64,000 bases of DNA from CCMP332 sp040218795. Its GTDB lineage: Bacteria; Bacteroidota; Bacteroidia; Cytophagales; CCMP332. The translations under genes were made by a program, and so were the position numbers. The first letter of the stretch is position 1; each line of letters opens with the position of its first letter. The notes beneath the pieces are model-generated. The model saw only the letters and a list, made by a program, of their open reading frames with translations. It was not told the origin of the DNA and did not search any database. Positions 53,261-62,658 of this stretch are shown in pieces. The stretch spans positions 620,001 to 684,000 of the forward strand of contig JAVJQT010000005.1 in the NCBI GenBank assembly GCA_040218795.1. Direction: 5' to 3'.

Positions 53261-56200
53261 ATGACTAATATTTTTACCTGGGTTAAAAAATCCTTTATTG
53301 TATTCATATTTGCTTTGATCGCCTTGCCTTCTGAGGCTACACATTATCAGGGCGGAGATATCACCTATGAATTTCTAGGAATTTTTGGTGGCCAATACCG
53401 TTATCGATTCCAATTGGATGTATACGTAAATTGTCTTCCCACTTCAAATTTTCCAAATGGTGAAGTAAACAATCTTGATTTATGCATCTATAATGGTACT
53501 ACAAATGCCTTGTTCACTTCACGAACAATGACTAACCCTTTTAGGCAATTTGTTCAGCCTGATTTACCTCCAGGTTGTAGCGTTCCAATTATAAATCAGG
53601 TTTTATGCTCCAGATTAAACCGATTTACAGAAGTGATAGATTTACCTGGTCCATTTAATGAATACTATGCCATTCATGAAAGATGCTGTCGTGAAAATGC
53701 CATTGACAATCTTCAAAATGCCGGTTCAACAGGTAATACCTTTGTCACAGAAATGCCCCCTAATTTTGTTCAAAATTCTTCGCCACAATTCCAGGACGTT
53801 GTTATTCCTTTTTTATGTACAAGTGATACCATAACATTGTCAAATAATGCAATTGATCCGGATGGTGATTTTTTGGTGTATAATTTTGTTCAACCTTATG
53901 ATCAATTTACAGGTGGAGTTGCTCCAAGCTGTGCTCCTACCTATAATGCCAATGCTATCCCAGGTGCGCCTTATGCCCCAAATTATTCCATTCAGGATCC
54001 ATTTGGTCCAGGATCTTATGCATTCATAAATGCATCAAATGGATTAACAAAATACTATACTCCAAATGCTGGCAAATATTCACTAGCTATTGAAATTCAA
54101 GAATATAGAGATATCAACAACGACGGAATTCAAGACCTAATAGGTACGATATACAGGGAAATAATTTTTATAGCGGAAGCTTGTGCTCCAAATCCAACAC
54201 CAGTAATATCTCCGGTTAATGTAAATGGTAGTCCGGTTCCAATTATTGGTAATACTGGCGATATCGACATAAATGAAGGGGAGTCGCTAACGTTTTCGTT
54301 CACATCCAATGATCCAAACAACGATTCAGTATATATTGAACCAAGTGGAAGTATTTTAGATGGTTCTAATGGTTATACAGGTCCATTGGCCATATTTCCC
54401 GATACTGTTGGTCTTGGAAGCGCAACAACGAATTTTAACTGGCAGACTGCTTGTGGGATAACGGGACAATTCGTGGTAAGAATTGATTTAAAAGATAATG
54501 GTTGCCCTCCAAAAAATGATATTTACTTTATAAACGTTAATGTCAGACCATTTGAAGCTACGGATCAGATTGCCACAACCGACCCGGGCCTTGAAGTGGA
54601 TTCCATTTGTTTTGGCTTGGATACAATTGAATATGTTGCTCAAATCAATGCACCAAATACAGTCACCTGGGCTGCTTCAGGAGGAAATATTATTGGTTCA
54701 AATACCTCCGATACGATACGTGTTGTCTGGACCAATGCTGGTTTGAATCAGCTGAGTTTAATTGAAACCAATTCACTTTCCTGTACCGATACCAGTTCTT
54801 TTAATATCAATGTAATTGCTTTGGACACAATTACAGCATCTGCTGATTTATTTATTTGTGAAGGCGATTCTGTACAATTAAATGCGAGCGGGACGAGTGG
54901 TTATCAATGGACGCCGAATCAGTTTATTTCTAATACCTTGACACCCAATCCTTTTGTTTTTCCCACGGATACTACTGTTTATATCGTCAGCAATCCAAAT
55001 GCTTCGGCCTGTGTGCTTAACGATTCGGTGAAAGTTAGTGTAGTGAAAAATTTTGCAGAAGCCGGTGTCGATGAAGACTTTTGTTCAGGCGATACTGTAC
55101 AAATTGGTTCTGCACCCTTGACTAATAAAACTTATACCTGGTCAAACGCGGTTAATCTCAGTGATGGCAGCATTTCTGATCCTTTTTACACCAATGTAAT
55201 ACCCGGACCCTCTCCAAATATTGACACTTTGATTGTCACAACTACGGACACGGTAAATGGCTGTATTTTCACAGATGATATCATAGTAGTCACCAATCCA
55301 CTTCCGATTGCTGATGCAGGATTAGCAGACACCATTTGTTCTGCTGAGTCTACCACTTTAGGAATTTCTAATCCGGGGCCAAATTCGAACTGTTCCTGGA
55401 TCGGGAATTTTGTTGGCAGTCCAAATTCATGTCAAACACTTGTGACGCCCGTAAATCCTGGAAGTACAAATCTCACTTATCAGTATGTATTGAACATAAC
55501 AAATACGTCGACGACATGCCAAAATTCTGATACGGTTGAGATTGTTTCAAAACCCTTACCTCCGGTCAATGCCGGTTTGGATACTGCAATTTGTCGGCTT
55601 CAAACACTACAATTGGGAGGTAGCGCCACACCGGGTGTCGTTTATTCATGGGTTACCAATGCCACTTCTTCTCCTATTTCACCGACCAATGCCTCAGACC
55701 CAAACCAAACGTTCAATACTTCGGGTAATTTTCAAAGCATAGTAACGGCGATTAACACCAATCCTGCAAATCTTTGTACCAATAGGGATACCATCGATGT
55801 CTTTGTGAGAAACTTGCCTAATGTACAAGTGATTCCTGATACAGTCATTTGTTCTGAAGATTCAATCAATATTGGAGGTCCTAATAACAGCATTTTTACT
55901 TATGAATGGAATACGCAAACCGGTCTTAACGATTCTACCATTTCAAATCCTCTTTTGTCGATCAATAATGCTACGCAGGTTTCACAATTTGTTAATTATC
56001 AGGTTGTTGTTGAAAATACGGTTTCAGGTTGTATAGATTCTTCAGATATTGATATAGAAATTAAACCATTGCCAATAGTAGATCCGGGGCCTGATTTGGC
56101 CATTTGTTCAGAATCCAGTGATACACTGGGCGTTTCTTCTACGGCAGGATACAATTATTTGTGGAGTTCTTCTCAATTTCTTGATGATTCCACGCTGGCG

Positions 56201-58180
56201 CGTCCTGAAATCAGCCCGATAACAGGAAATAATCCCGTGACCCTGAAATACGATTTGCAAATTGAATGGAACGGGTGCTTTGATGATGATTCTGTATTTG
56301 TGACGGTCAATCCAAAACCCGTAGTGGATACAATAATTGGCGGGGTTTCCATTTGTCCAAATTTAGAAGATGTGCTATACACGGTATTGGATACGGTGGG
56401 TTTTATTAATTACACATGGGGCATTAGTGGTGGTTTGTTTATTTCTCCTACCAATAATGATTCTGTACTGGTGGATTGGGGAGGACTTAATCCCAATGCT
56501 TTATTATACATGATTCCGACCAATAGTTTTAATTGTATAGGTGATACTACATTTCTTCCAATTGACATCAATCCTATATTGAGTTCACCACCACCGCTTG
56601 GGCCAAATAGTATTTGTTTGAGCAATGCAAACACTGTGGTCTATTCAGTGCCTTTTACTTCAGGCTATAATTATGTTTGGTCAAGTCCACAGATCAACCA
56701 TAATATTAATACCATTTTACCCGGCAATCAGGTAGCCTATGATTTTCTTGAACCCGGTGTGGCACAAATTTTTGTGGAACAACAGGTAACCACTACTACC
56801 AGCACCTGTCTTGGTTTTTCTGATACTCTGGAAGTGATCATTCATCCCGATCCCGATTTATCGGTGCCAATTGTTGGAGACACTTCTATTTGTGAGTTTA
56901 CAACGGGTATAGATTATACGGTTAACGGTTTCCCCAATTCCACATATCAATGGTCTGTTTTACCGGGAGGGTCGGCCGGCGATTCCACGAATTTATTGAC
57001 TTTAAGCTGGGGCGCGGCAGGAAATTATCAGGTCATTGCTTTTGAAACCACCGAATTTGGATGTACTTCCGGAAATTTGGTCTTGGATGTGCAAATCAAT
57101 CCGATTCCGGAAACTGATTTTGCTTCGGTAGATACGTTTGTATGTGCTGAAACTGTAAACGGCAATTCATATGTGGCCGATGGTTTTGCGAATTCAAATT
57201 ATATCTGGGATGTGGTGGGAGGATCTTTTGAGCAAAATGATTCCAGTCAGACTGCACTGGTCACCTGGGATCCGGATCAAAACAATTTAGAAATCAATGT
57301 ATTTGAAATTTCGGAATTCAACTGTACGGGTGATCCTGTAAGTTTCAGTCCTACGCTCGATCTTTCACTTCCATTGGTATCAAATGTAGGCCTCACAAGC
57401 CCTGAAGATACCTTTTCCAATATCTTAATTTCATACAATAAAGGTTTTGATTATACTGATTTGATACCTGATACTTTAACCTTGTATAGGAAAATCGCAA
57501 CATCTTCCAATTGGACTCCAATTGCCGAAGTATCAAGTGCAGATTCAATTTATCTGGATACGGATAATCTCAACCGATTGGACAATTATTATGAATATCA
57601 GGTGAGTTCAAGGAATTTATGTTCAAATGAAATATTCAGTCCTCAGCACAATACCATTAAGCTGGAAGGAGAAGGTATCGAAGACCTCGATCAATTGGAA
57701 TTGTTCTGGAATGAATATGTCAATTATTCCAATGGCCTTCAGGAATACGAAATTTATCGAAGATTGGACGATCAGGACAGCTTTGAAATATTCCAGAATA
57801 CCGGCGCAAATTCATACACCGATTTTTCTGCCAATGATGGTTTCAGACATTTCTTTAGAGTTCGCGCCATCGAAGGAGGTGGTGAAAACGAGTCCTGGTC
57901 CAATGAATTCCTGGTCATTTTCCTAAATACTGCCAAGGTTGCCGATGTGATCACTCCCAATGGAGATGGAAAAAACGACACATGGAAAATTGACAATATT
58001 GAATTGTACCCCGGAACAGAGGTGAAAATATTTAACAGATACGGAACAGAAGTATATAAAACTTCCGATTACAAAGGGGATTGGGCTGCTGATAATTTAC
58101 CATCAGGTACTTATTTCTTCCAGGCTGTATTTCAACATCTGGATGAGCCAGTTGGTGGTTATATAACTGTACTTAGGTAA
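53261..58180 (+). CDS. Giant Ig-like repeat protein with gliding-motility (CHU_C, type B) C-terminal domain
   Basis: The protein is 1639 residues. The signal peptide ends LPSEA. An N-terminal domain typical of Bacteroidota gliding-associated proteins follows (THYQGGDITYEFLGIFGGQY, FYVNCLP-like strands), then FLCTSDTITLSNNAIDPDGD. About ten Cys-starting Ig/PKD-like repeats span about residues 440-1370, opening with motifs such as SICFGLDTIE, LFICEGDSVQL, DFCSGDTVQIG, TICSAESTTLG, AICRLQTLQLG, VICSEDSINIG and SICEFTTGIDY. Two fibronectin-III-like units follow. The type B sorting domain (DVITPNGDGKNDTWKIDNIE, KIFNRYGTEVYKT, LPSGTYFFQAVF) forms the last ~80 residues. It is exported by T9SS and is probably an adhesin or motility-associated surface filament. 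No PorP/SprF gene is adjacent. Confidence 0.93.
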   Translation: MTNIFTWVKKSFIVFIFALIALPSEATHYQGGDITYEFLGIFGGQYRYRFQLDVYVNCLPTSNFPNGEVNNLDLCIYNGTTNALFTSRTMTNPFRQFVQPDLPPGCSVPIINQVLCSRLNRFTEVIDLPGPFNEYYAIHERCCRENAIDNLQNAGSTGNTFVTEMPPNFVQNSSPQFQDVVIPFLCTSDTITLSNNAIDPDGDFLVYNFVQPYDQFTGGVAPSCAPTYNANAIPGAPYAPNYSIQDPFGPGSYAFINASNGLTKYYTPNAGKYSLAIEIQEYRDINNDGIQDLIGTIYREIIFIAEACAPNPTPVISPVNVNGSPVPIIGNTGDIDINEGESLTFSFTSNDPNNDSVYIEPSGSILDGSNGYTGPLAIFPDTVGLGSATTNFNWQTACGITGQFVVRIDLKDNGCPPKNDIYFINVNVRPFEATDQIATTDPGLEVDSICFGLDTIEYVAQINAPNTVTWAASGGNIIGSNTSDTIRVVWTNAGLNQLSLIETNSLSCTDTSSFNINVIALDTITASADLFICEGDSVQLNASGTSGYQWTPNQFISNTLTPNPFVFPTDTTVYIVSNPNASACVLNDSVKVSVVKNFAEAGVDEDFCSGDTVQIGSAPLTNKTYTWSNAVNLSDGSISDPFYTNVIPGPSPNIDTLIVTTTDTVNGCIFTDDIIVVTNPLPIADAGLADTICSAESTTLGISNPGPNSNCSWIGNFVGSPNSCQTLVTPVNPGSTNLTYQYVLNITNTSTTCQNSDTVEIVSKPLPPVNAGLDTAICRLQTLQLGGSATPGVVYSWVTNATSSPISPTNASDPNQTFNTSGNFQSIVTAINTNPANLCTNRDTIDVFVRNLPNVQVIPDTVICSEDSINIGGPNNSIFTYEWNTQTGLNDSTISNPLLSINNATQVSQFVNYQVVVENTVSGCIDSSDIDIEIKPLPIVDPGPDLAICSESSDTLGVSSTAGYNYLWSSSQFLDDSTLARPEISPITGNNPVTLKYDLQIEWNGCFDDDSVFVTVNPKPVVDTIIGGVSICPNLEDVLYTVLDTVGFINYTWGISGGLFISPTNNDSVLVDWGGLNPNALLYMIPTNSFNCIGDTTFLPIDINPILSSPPPLGPNSICLSNANTVVYSVPFTSGYNYVWSSPQINHNINTILPGNQVAYDFLEPGVAQIFVEQQVTTTTSTCLGFSDTLEVIIHPDPDLSVPIVGDTSICEFTTGIDYTVNGFPNSTYQWSVLPGGSAGDSTNLLTLSWGAAGNYQVIAFETTEFGCTSGNLVLDVQINPIPETDFASVDTFVCAETVNGNSYVADGFANSNYIWDVVGGSFEQNDSSQTALVTWDPDQNNLEINVFEISEFNCTGDPVSFSPTLDLSLPLVSNVGLTSPEDTFSNILISYNKGFDYTDLIPDTLTLYRKIATSSNWTPIAEVSSADSIYLDTDNLNRLDNYYEYQVSSRNLCSNEIFSPQHNTIKLEGEGIEDLDQLELFWNEYVNYSNGLQEYEIYRRLDDQDSFEIFQNTGANSYTDFSANDGFRHFFRVRAIEGGGENESWSNEFLVIFLNTAKVADVITPNGDGKNDTWKIDNIELYPGTEVKIFNRYGTEVYKTSDYKGDWAADNLPSGTYFFQAVFQHLDEPVGGYITVLR

Positions 58181-58183
58181 GTA

Positions 58184-58447
58184 TTATTTACCGTTCTTTT
58201 TTCTAAAAGTAATGGGAATGTACTCTTCCGTAGGATTTCCAATATGTATTAGTTCCCAGCTGGGATCGTACTTTTCAACCAACTCCCGAATACAGCCTGC
58301 GCGGTCGTCTTTGGGAGTTTTGCAATCTTCCCAGAAAAATATCTCAATCCGATAGTTGTAGGTCTTGCGTATTCCATTGATTTTAACATCAACTTCGATT
58401 TCCTGTTCGCCCTGAAGTCTGGGTATTTGGATAGATAAAGAGTCCAT
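58184..58447 (-). CDS. Small conserved protein of unknown function
   Basis: This 87-residue protein has no signal peptide. Beta-strand-like segments (LSIQIPRLQGEQEIEVDVKI, TYNYRIEIFFWEDC) are followed by a charged region with CKTPKDDRAGCIRELVE, an acidic-aromatic stretch and a basic tail (FRKKNGK). The two cysteines 12 residues apart could form a disulfide or bind metal. I recognise no named family. A second frame on the same strand (58249-58452) is its shadow. Its stop is 3 bp from the convergent giant-protein stop, and 125 bp separates its start from the TIGR02757 gene. Confidence 0.65.
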   Translation of the reverse strand: MDSLSIQIPRLQGEQEIEVDVKINGIRKTYNYRIEIFFWEDCKTPKDDRAGCIRELVEKYDPSWELIHIGNPTEEYIPITFRKKNGK

Positions 58448-58572
58448 AGCACAATCTTTGGAATTAATATACCAATTTTTATACCATAAGGCTATCTATT
58501 TGACTATCTGATGGTTGTAAGCTTTGTAAAAAAAATAAAATGGCCGAGATTGGACTGAATGTCCAAAAATGG

Positions 58573-59349
58573 TCAATGAATTTTCACATTTACCCCAATT
58601 CCAAATAGCGCTATATCGTATTTTACAGGGTCAAGGGAATCAAATTTTTTTAAATTTTCAGTCAATTCAACTGCGGTTTTCCAGTCGCTTTGTTTTCGTT
58701 TGACCAGGCCCAATTCACGACTGACATTGCTAACATGAACATCAAAAGGACATACCAATTGTCCCGGCAAAATGGATTCCCACATTCCAAAATCGATTCC
58801 GTACTCATCTTTCCTAACCATCCACCTTAAATACATATTTAATCGCTTACATGCCGACTTTCTCAGTGGCGTGGCCACATGTTTTCTGGTTCTTAATGGG
58901 GAATCCTCTAAAGAGAAAAATGCTTTATGAAATCCGATCAAGGCCTTTTCGACATTTGGATCATCATTTGACATGTGCCGGCTAAAAGCGGTCTCAAGAC
59001 TTTTATTGTTTGAAAACCAATAGTTAAGAAAATTTATAAAGTGCAATAAATCGGTGCTATTGAATGTTCTATGTTTGAATTTCAACAAGCGCTTTAAATC
59101 GCTTTCCGAATGGTCAATAACAAAAGAATAAGGCGCATTGTCCATTAAACGAAACAATTCATTGCATTTATTAATGATGGTAATACGCTGACCCCAGGCC
59201 AGCATGGCAGCAAAAAAAGCCGCAATTTCAATATCCTGCTTTAATACAAAAGCATGTGGAATTTGTATTGGATCGCTATCAATGAAATCGGAAGATGAAT
59301 GAAGATGGTAAGCTTCATCCAGGAATTCTTTTAATTCTTTGTGGTTCAA
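58573..59349 (-). CDS. TIGR02757 family protein
   Basis: This 258-residue soluble helical protein matches the Bacteroidota-wide TIGR02757 family. Typical segments are YHLHSSSDFIDSDPIQIPHA, IEIAAFFAAMLAWGQRITII, KHRTFNSTDLLHFINFLNYW, ACKRLNMYLRWMVRKDE and LVCPFDVHVSNVSRELGLVK, and the end is YDIALFGIGVNVKIH. The function is undescribed. The ARKSACKRLNMYLRWMVR-like patch followed by CPLDVH-type residues recalls DNA glycosylases of the HhH-GPD fold, and I would treat that as a weak guess. It overlaps the LysM gene by 4 bp on the same strand. Confidence 0.9.
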   Translation of the reverse strand: MNHKELKEFLDEAYHLHSSSDFIDSDPIQIPHAFVLKQDIEIAAFFAAMLAWGQRITIINKCNELFRLMDNAPYSFVIDHSESDLKRLLKFKHRTFNSTDLLHFINFLNYWFSNNKSLETAFSRHMSNDDPNVEKALIGFHKAFFSLEDSPLRTRKHVATPLRKSACKRLNMYLRWMVRKDEYGIDFGMWESILPGQLVCPFDVHVSNVSRELGLVKRKQSDWKTAVELTENLKKFDSLDPVKYDIALFGIGVNVKIH

Positions 59350-60521
59350 GGCAACCAGGAAATTTCCACTTTGAATTTTTTATCTACTCCTTTCAAAGCT
59401 TCGAATGCACGCGGAGTAATTTTTAATACAATGTCTTTGTTTAAATCTATGTCCGGTAATTTTCCTACCACCCTCACAAATACACTGTAGCCGTTGATCT
59501 CATTTTTAACCTGAATAATTGTGCCTATTGGAGCGCTTTTGTGCAGTCCAAGAAAACGATTGGTATCAGTGCCTCCTTCTATGAGCTCTGCCATTCCTCT
59601 TTCTATCACTTTTTCATGCCCTCCAATATTAGTTATCTTAACTTTTGGCTCGCCCTTCATGTACTCTTCTTCTTTTGCAACAATGGGATCTGTCTTCTCT
59701 TTTGGGCTGGCGACAAGATTGTTTTTTTCAGAGGCCTTTAAGGCCAACTCCTGCCCGATCTGAATATCAGGTCCTAATAGATCATTCCATTCAATGATGT
59801 CTTCGCTGCTCAGCTGGTATTTTTTACTGATGGAATACATGGTCTCTCCGGCTTTAACGATGTGCTTTTCGGGACGTTCAATTGTATCGATGTTCGCAAC
59901 GATTTCTTCCTTCTTCAATACCTCGATATTGGAAGGCGGGATTCCCAGCTTTTGGCCCTCACTTAAATTATTTGTCTCCAAACCATTGTAAACTTTAATG
60001 TCCTGCCATTTGACATTGTAAATTCTCGAAATGGAAAAAAGTGTCTCCCCTTTTTTGACTTCGTGGATTTTCCCGGTTATTTCTTCTTTTTCCTTTTCGG
60101 TTTCCGGGCTTTTGGTTTCCTCTTTCCCAACAATAATTCTTTGGCCCAATTGCAGATTATTGTCTGTCAAATTATTCCATTCTTTGATTTGCTCTACACT
60201 CACACCGTACATTCGATAAAGACTGAAAAGTGTCTCACCTGCTTTTACCACATGTATTTTACCTGTTAATTCCTTAAAAGGTACAACGATCATCGTCCCT
60301 GCTACAAGCCCACCTTTGGTATCGGGATTGTATTCGATAATTTCATTGACATTCACTCCATATCTTCTGCTGATCGCAAAATGTGTTTCTCCTTTCTCAA
60401 CAAGGTGCTTGATAAATGTTTTACCATTCCTTTGAACTACTCCTACCGAATCCGGTCTTGAGAATGCAAAACCGAATACCAAAAGCATTAATGTGATTGT
60501 CGATAAAAGTTTAGTTCGCAT
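59346..60521 (-). CDS. Four-LysM exported protein with C-terminal double-psi-barrel-like domain
   Basis: The protein is 391 residues. The signal peptide ends GFAFS. Four LysM repeats lie at about residues 38-85, 92-135, 152-195 and 218-262, each with the G-E-T-x-F/Y-x-I/L-[SA]-R/K core (VEKGETHFAISRRYGV, VKAGETLFSLYRMYGV, VKKGETLFSISRIYNV, VKAGETMYSISKKYQL). An Asn/Lys-rich linker follows. The last ~75 residues (LGLHKSAPIGTIIQVKNEIN, SVFVRVVGKLPDIDLNKDIV) look like an RlpA-type double-psi beta barrel without the catalytic Asp/His pattern of lytic transglycosylases. It probably binds peptidoglycan and shapes the cell wall. It shares an operon with the TIGR02757 gene. Confidence 0.93.
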   Translation of the reverse strand: MRTKLLSTITLMLLVFGFAFSRPDSVGVVQRNGKTFIKHLVEKGETHFAISRRYGVNVNEIIEYNPDTKGGLVAGTMIVVPFKELTGKIHVVKAGETLFSLYRMYGVSVEQIKEWNNLTDNNLQLGQRIIVGKEETKSPETEKEKEEITGKIHEVKKGETLFSISRIYNVKWQDIKVYNGLETNNLSEGQKLGIPPSNIEVLKKEEIVANIDTIERPEKHIVKAGETMYSISKKYQLSSEDIIEWNDLLGPDIQIGQELALKASEKNNLVASPKEKTDPIVAKEEEYMKGEPKVKITNIGGHEKVIERGMAELIEGGTDTNRFLGLHKSAPIGTIIQVKNEINGYSVFVRVVGKLPDIDLNKDIVLKITPRAFEALKGVDKKFKVEISWLP

Positions 60522-61299
60522 TACCAGATTTAATATTTAATATATTGAGAACATTGAATTGGGATACAAAAATCAAAAAATTGCCAGAAACAAAAAAAGA
60601 GTCGGCTATACGTTTTTGAAGCTTGTCGTAAAGTTTGCTATTAAAAATTAATTCCCCCTCTTTATTGAGTATTAAAAGTCGTTTACACATTGAACCTACT
60701 TCTTCAAAATGAACGCATAAAAAGACATATGGATTGTATTCCAATATTTCAATTGGTGCTATTAGCTCTAATTTGACTTTATTAATTAAAAACTTCTCAA
60801 TTGATTCAAATAATTCCTGCTTGGGGAAAATTAACTGTGCCTGTAATAAGTTCGCAGATTTTGGTATCGAATCTTGTCTAAATTCCGAAAGCTCAATAGC
60901 CTCTCTGTGAATCGTTTCAAATCCCGATTTTTCCATTTGGCAGGTACATTCATTTATAAAACCGAGAAAACGATAGCCCTTTATTATTTTTACTTTTTTC
61001 TCTGATTTGGCATCAAATATTATAAACTCATTTTCCTCGGGATTGCCCGGATCAATTATCTTTGATAGAATCAGAAAATCATTATGCACCGAATTCAGAA
61101 TGAAATCTTTTCCCTTCTGCACAAAATTTAATCTCTCCTTTTTAATTCCTCCATTAGCAGATATTTTGAAGAAAAGTATTGAATCTTCTTTGTCATTTTG
61201 TGTTATCCATATGTTTGATGTAAATAAATCAATTTCAATACGCGTAATTGCGGATTCAAATGTTATTTGCTCTACATGAATGGATTTATCCTTTAACAA
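60511..61299 (-). CDS. Beta-propeller-like protein of unknown function (possibly DUF4905)
   Basis: This 262-residue protein has no signal peptide or transmembrane helix. It has repeated WD/propeller-like strands (RIEIDLFTSNIWITQNDKED, EENEFIIFDAKSEKKVKIIK, FLCVHFEEVGSMCKRLLILN, FLIFVSQFNVLNILNIK). The pattern resembles DUF4905 proteins of Cytophagales, an uncharacterised family; I hold the name loosely. It overlaps the LysM gene by 11 bp on the same strand, so the three leftward genes (this one, the LysM gene, TIGR02757) probably form one operon. It diverges from the NfeD gene across 21 bp. Confidence 0.65.
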   Translation of the reverse strand: MLKDKSIHVEQITFESAITRIEIDLFTSNIWITQNDKEDSILFFKISANGGIKKERLNFVQKGKDFILNSVHNDFLILSKIIDPGNPEENEFIIFDAKSEKKVKIIKGYRFLGFINECTCQMEKSGFETIHREAIELSEFRQDSIPKSANLLQAQLIFPKQELFESIEKFLINKVKLELIAPIEILEYNPYVFLCVHFEEVGSMCKRLLILNKEGELIFNSKLYDKLQKRIADSFFVSGNFLIFVSQFNVLNILNIKSGNAN

Positions 61300-61320
61300 A
61301 AGATTGTTTATTTTAAAAAC

Positions 61321-62658
61321 GTGAAGAACCGACTTTTATCATTAATCGCTGTATTAATTCTATTCTCTGTTTTTAATATTTCCAAAGCAGAAAATGAGAG
61401 AATACTAAAAGTACAATTAAAAGCAAATATCGATCCGAGAACAAATCGATTGATTGAATTGGCATTGGAAAAAGCTGAATCCGATAGCATGGATGCTGTA
61501 ATCATAGAAATGGACACCTATGGGGGTGCCGTAACCGATGCCAATGACATTCGCAATGCCATTCTTGAATACGATAAACCTATACATGTCTTTATTAATA
61601 CAAAAGCGATCTCAGCCGGTGCCCTTATTTCCATCGCCTGTGACAGTATTTATATGGCCCCCGGAGCAAATATCGGTGCTGCCACTGTAGTAACTCAAGA
61701 CGGCGCAGCAGCGCCCGATAAATACCAATCCTTTATGCGTTCCATCATGCGATCCACAGCGGAAACCAAAGGCAGAGATCCTAAAATTGCCGAAGCCATG
61801 GTGGATGAAAAAATCAATTTGGATTCAGTAAGTCCTGAGGGAACGGTTTTGACTTTTACCGTCGATGAAGCCATTGAGAATGACTATTGTGAGGCTAAAG
61901 TGAGATCAATTGAAGAAATACTTGAATTAAATGGCTGGGAAAATGCTGAGATCATCGAATTTGAAGTCGACAGTGCTGAAAAAATCATATCAATATTTCT
62001 CAACCCCGTAATCAGCAGTGTATTAATCTTAATTATTGTAGGTGGAATATATTTTGAGCTGCAAACACCGGGAGTTGGTTTTCCAATTTTGGCATCATTG
62101 ATTGCAGCCATACTTTATTTTATTCCCTTTTACCTGAACGGTCTTGCTGCAAATTGGGAAATATTGATGTTTGCCATTGGAATCGTTTTACTGATTCTTG
62201 AAGTATTTGTCATTCCGGGTTTTGGCATTGCCGGAATTGCCGGCTTGACCTTTACAATTGGAGGTTTAGTTTTAGTAATGCTCAATAATGATTGGCTTGA
62301 TTTTACTTTCGTTCCCAATACGGATATATTCATTTCTCTTGCCAGTATTCTGGCAGGACTATTTGGGGCGATTATCTTAATGTTTATTGGCGGTGTACGA
62401 CTGAGTCAGTCGAATATGTTCAAGAGAATTGCACTAGAAACAACTTTTGAGAGATCTCAAGGCTATTCATCAAATTTTAAAACCATGAGCCTTCAGGGTA
62501 AAAAAGGAAAGGCTCACACCATATTGCGCCCTAGTGGAAAAGTTATTATAGACGATGAAATTTACGATGCCTATTCCAGAGGCGAGCATATTGATCAGGG
62601 TTCTGATATTGTTGTTGTAAGCGAAGAAGGCACATCCTTAAAAGTAAAAAAAGTCTGA
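61321..62658 (+). CDS. NfeD family membrane-bound serine protease (long form)
   Basis: 445 residues from a GTG start; no ATG lies nearby that would keep the signal helix (MKNRLLSLIAVLILFSVFNI). The ClpP-class serine protease domain (about 28-215) contains VIIEMDTYGGAVTDANDIRN, HVFINTKAISAGALISIACD (nucleophile Ser in SAG) and ANIGAATVVTQDGAAAPDKY (candidate Lys). Several transmembrane helices follow (about 235-350), then the soluble OB-fold NfeD domain (about 380-445: GKAHTILRPSGKVIIDDEIY). The long form cleaves hydrophobic membrane proteins such as stomatin partners in archaea. No slipin gene is adjacent. It overlaps kdsB by 1 bp. Confidence 0.93.
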   Translation: MKNRLLSLIAVLILFSVFNISKAENERILKVQLKANIDPRTNRLIELALEKAESDSMDAVIIEMDTYGGAVTDANDIRNAILEYDKPIHVFINTKAISAGALISIACDSIYMAPGANIGAATVVTQDGAAAPDKYQSFMRSIMRSTAETKGRDPKIAEAMVDEKINLDSVSPEGTVLTFTVDEAIENDYCEAKVRSIEEILELNGWENAEIIEFEVDSAEKIISIFLNPVISSVLILIIVGGIYFELQTPGVGFPILASLIAAILYFIPFYLNGLAANWEILMFAIGIVLLILEVFVIPGFGIAGIAGLTFTIGGLVLVMLNNDWLDFTFVPNTDIFISLASILAGLFGAIILMFIGGVRLSQSNMFKRIALETTFERSQGYSSNFKTMSLQGKKGKAHTILRPSGKVIIDDEIYDAYSRGEHIDQGSDIVVVSEEGTSLKVKKV

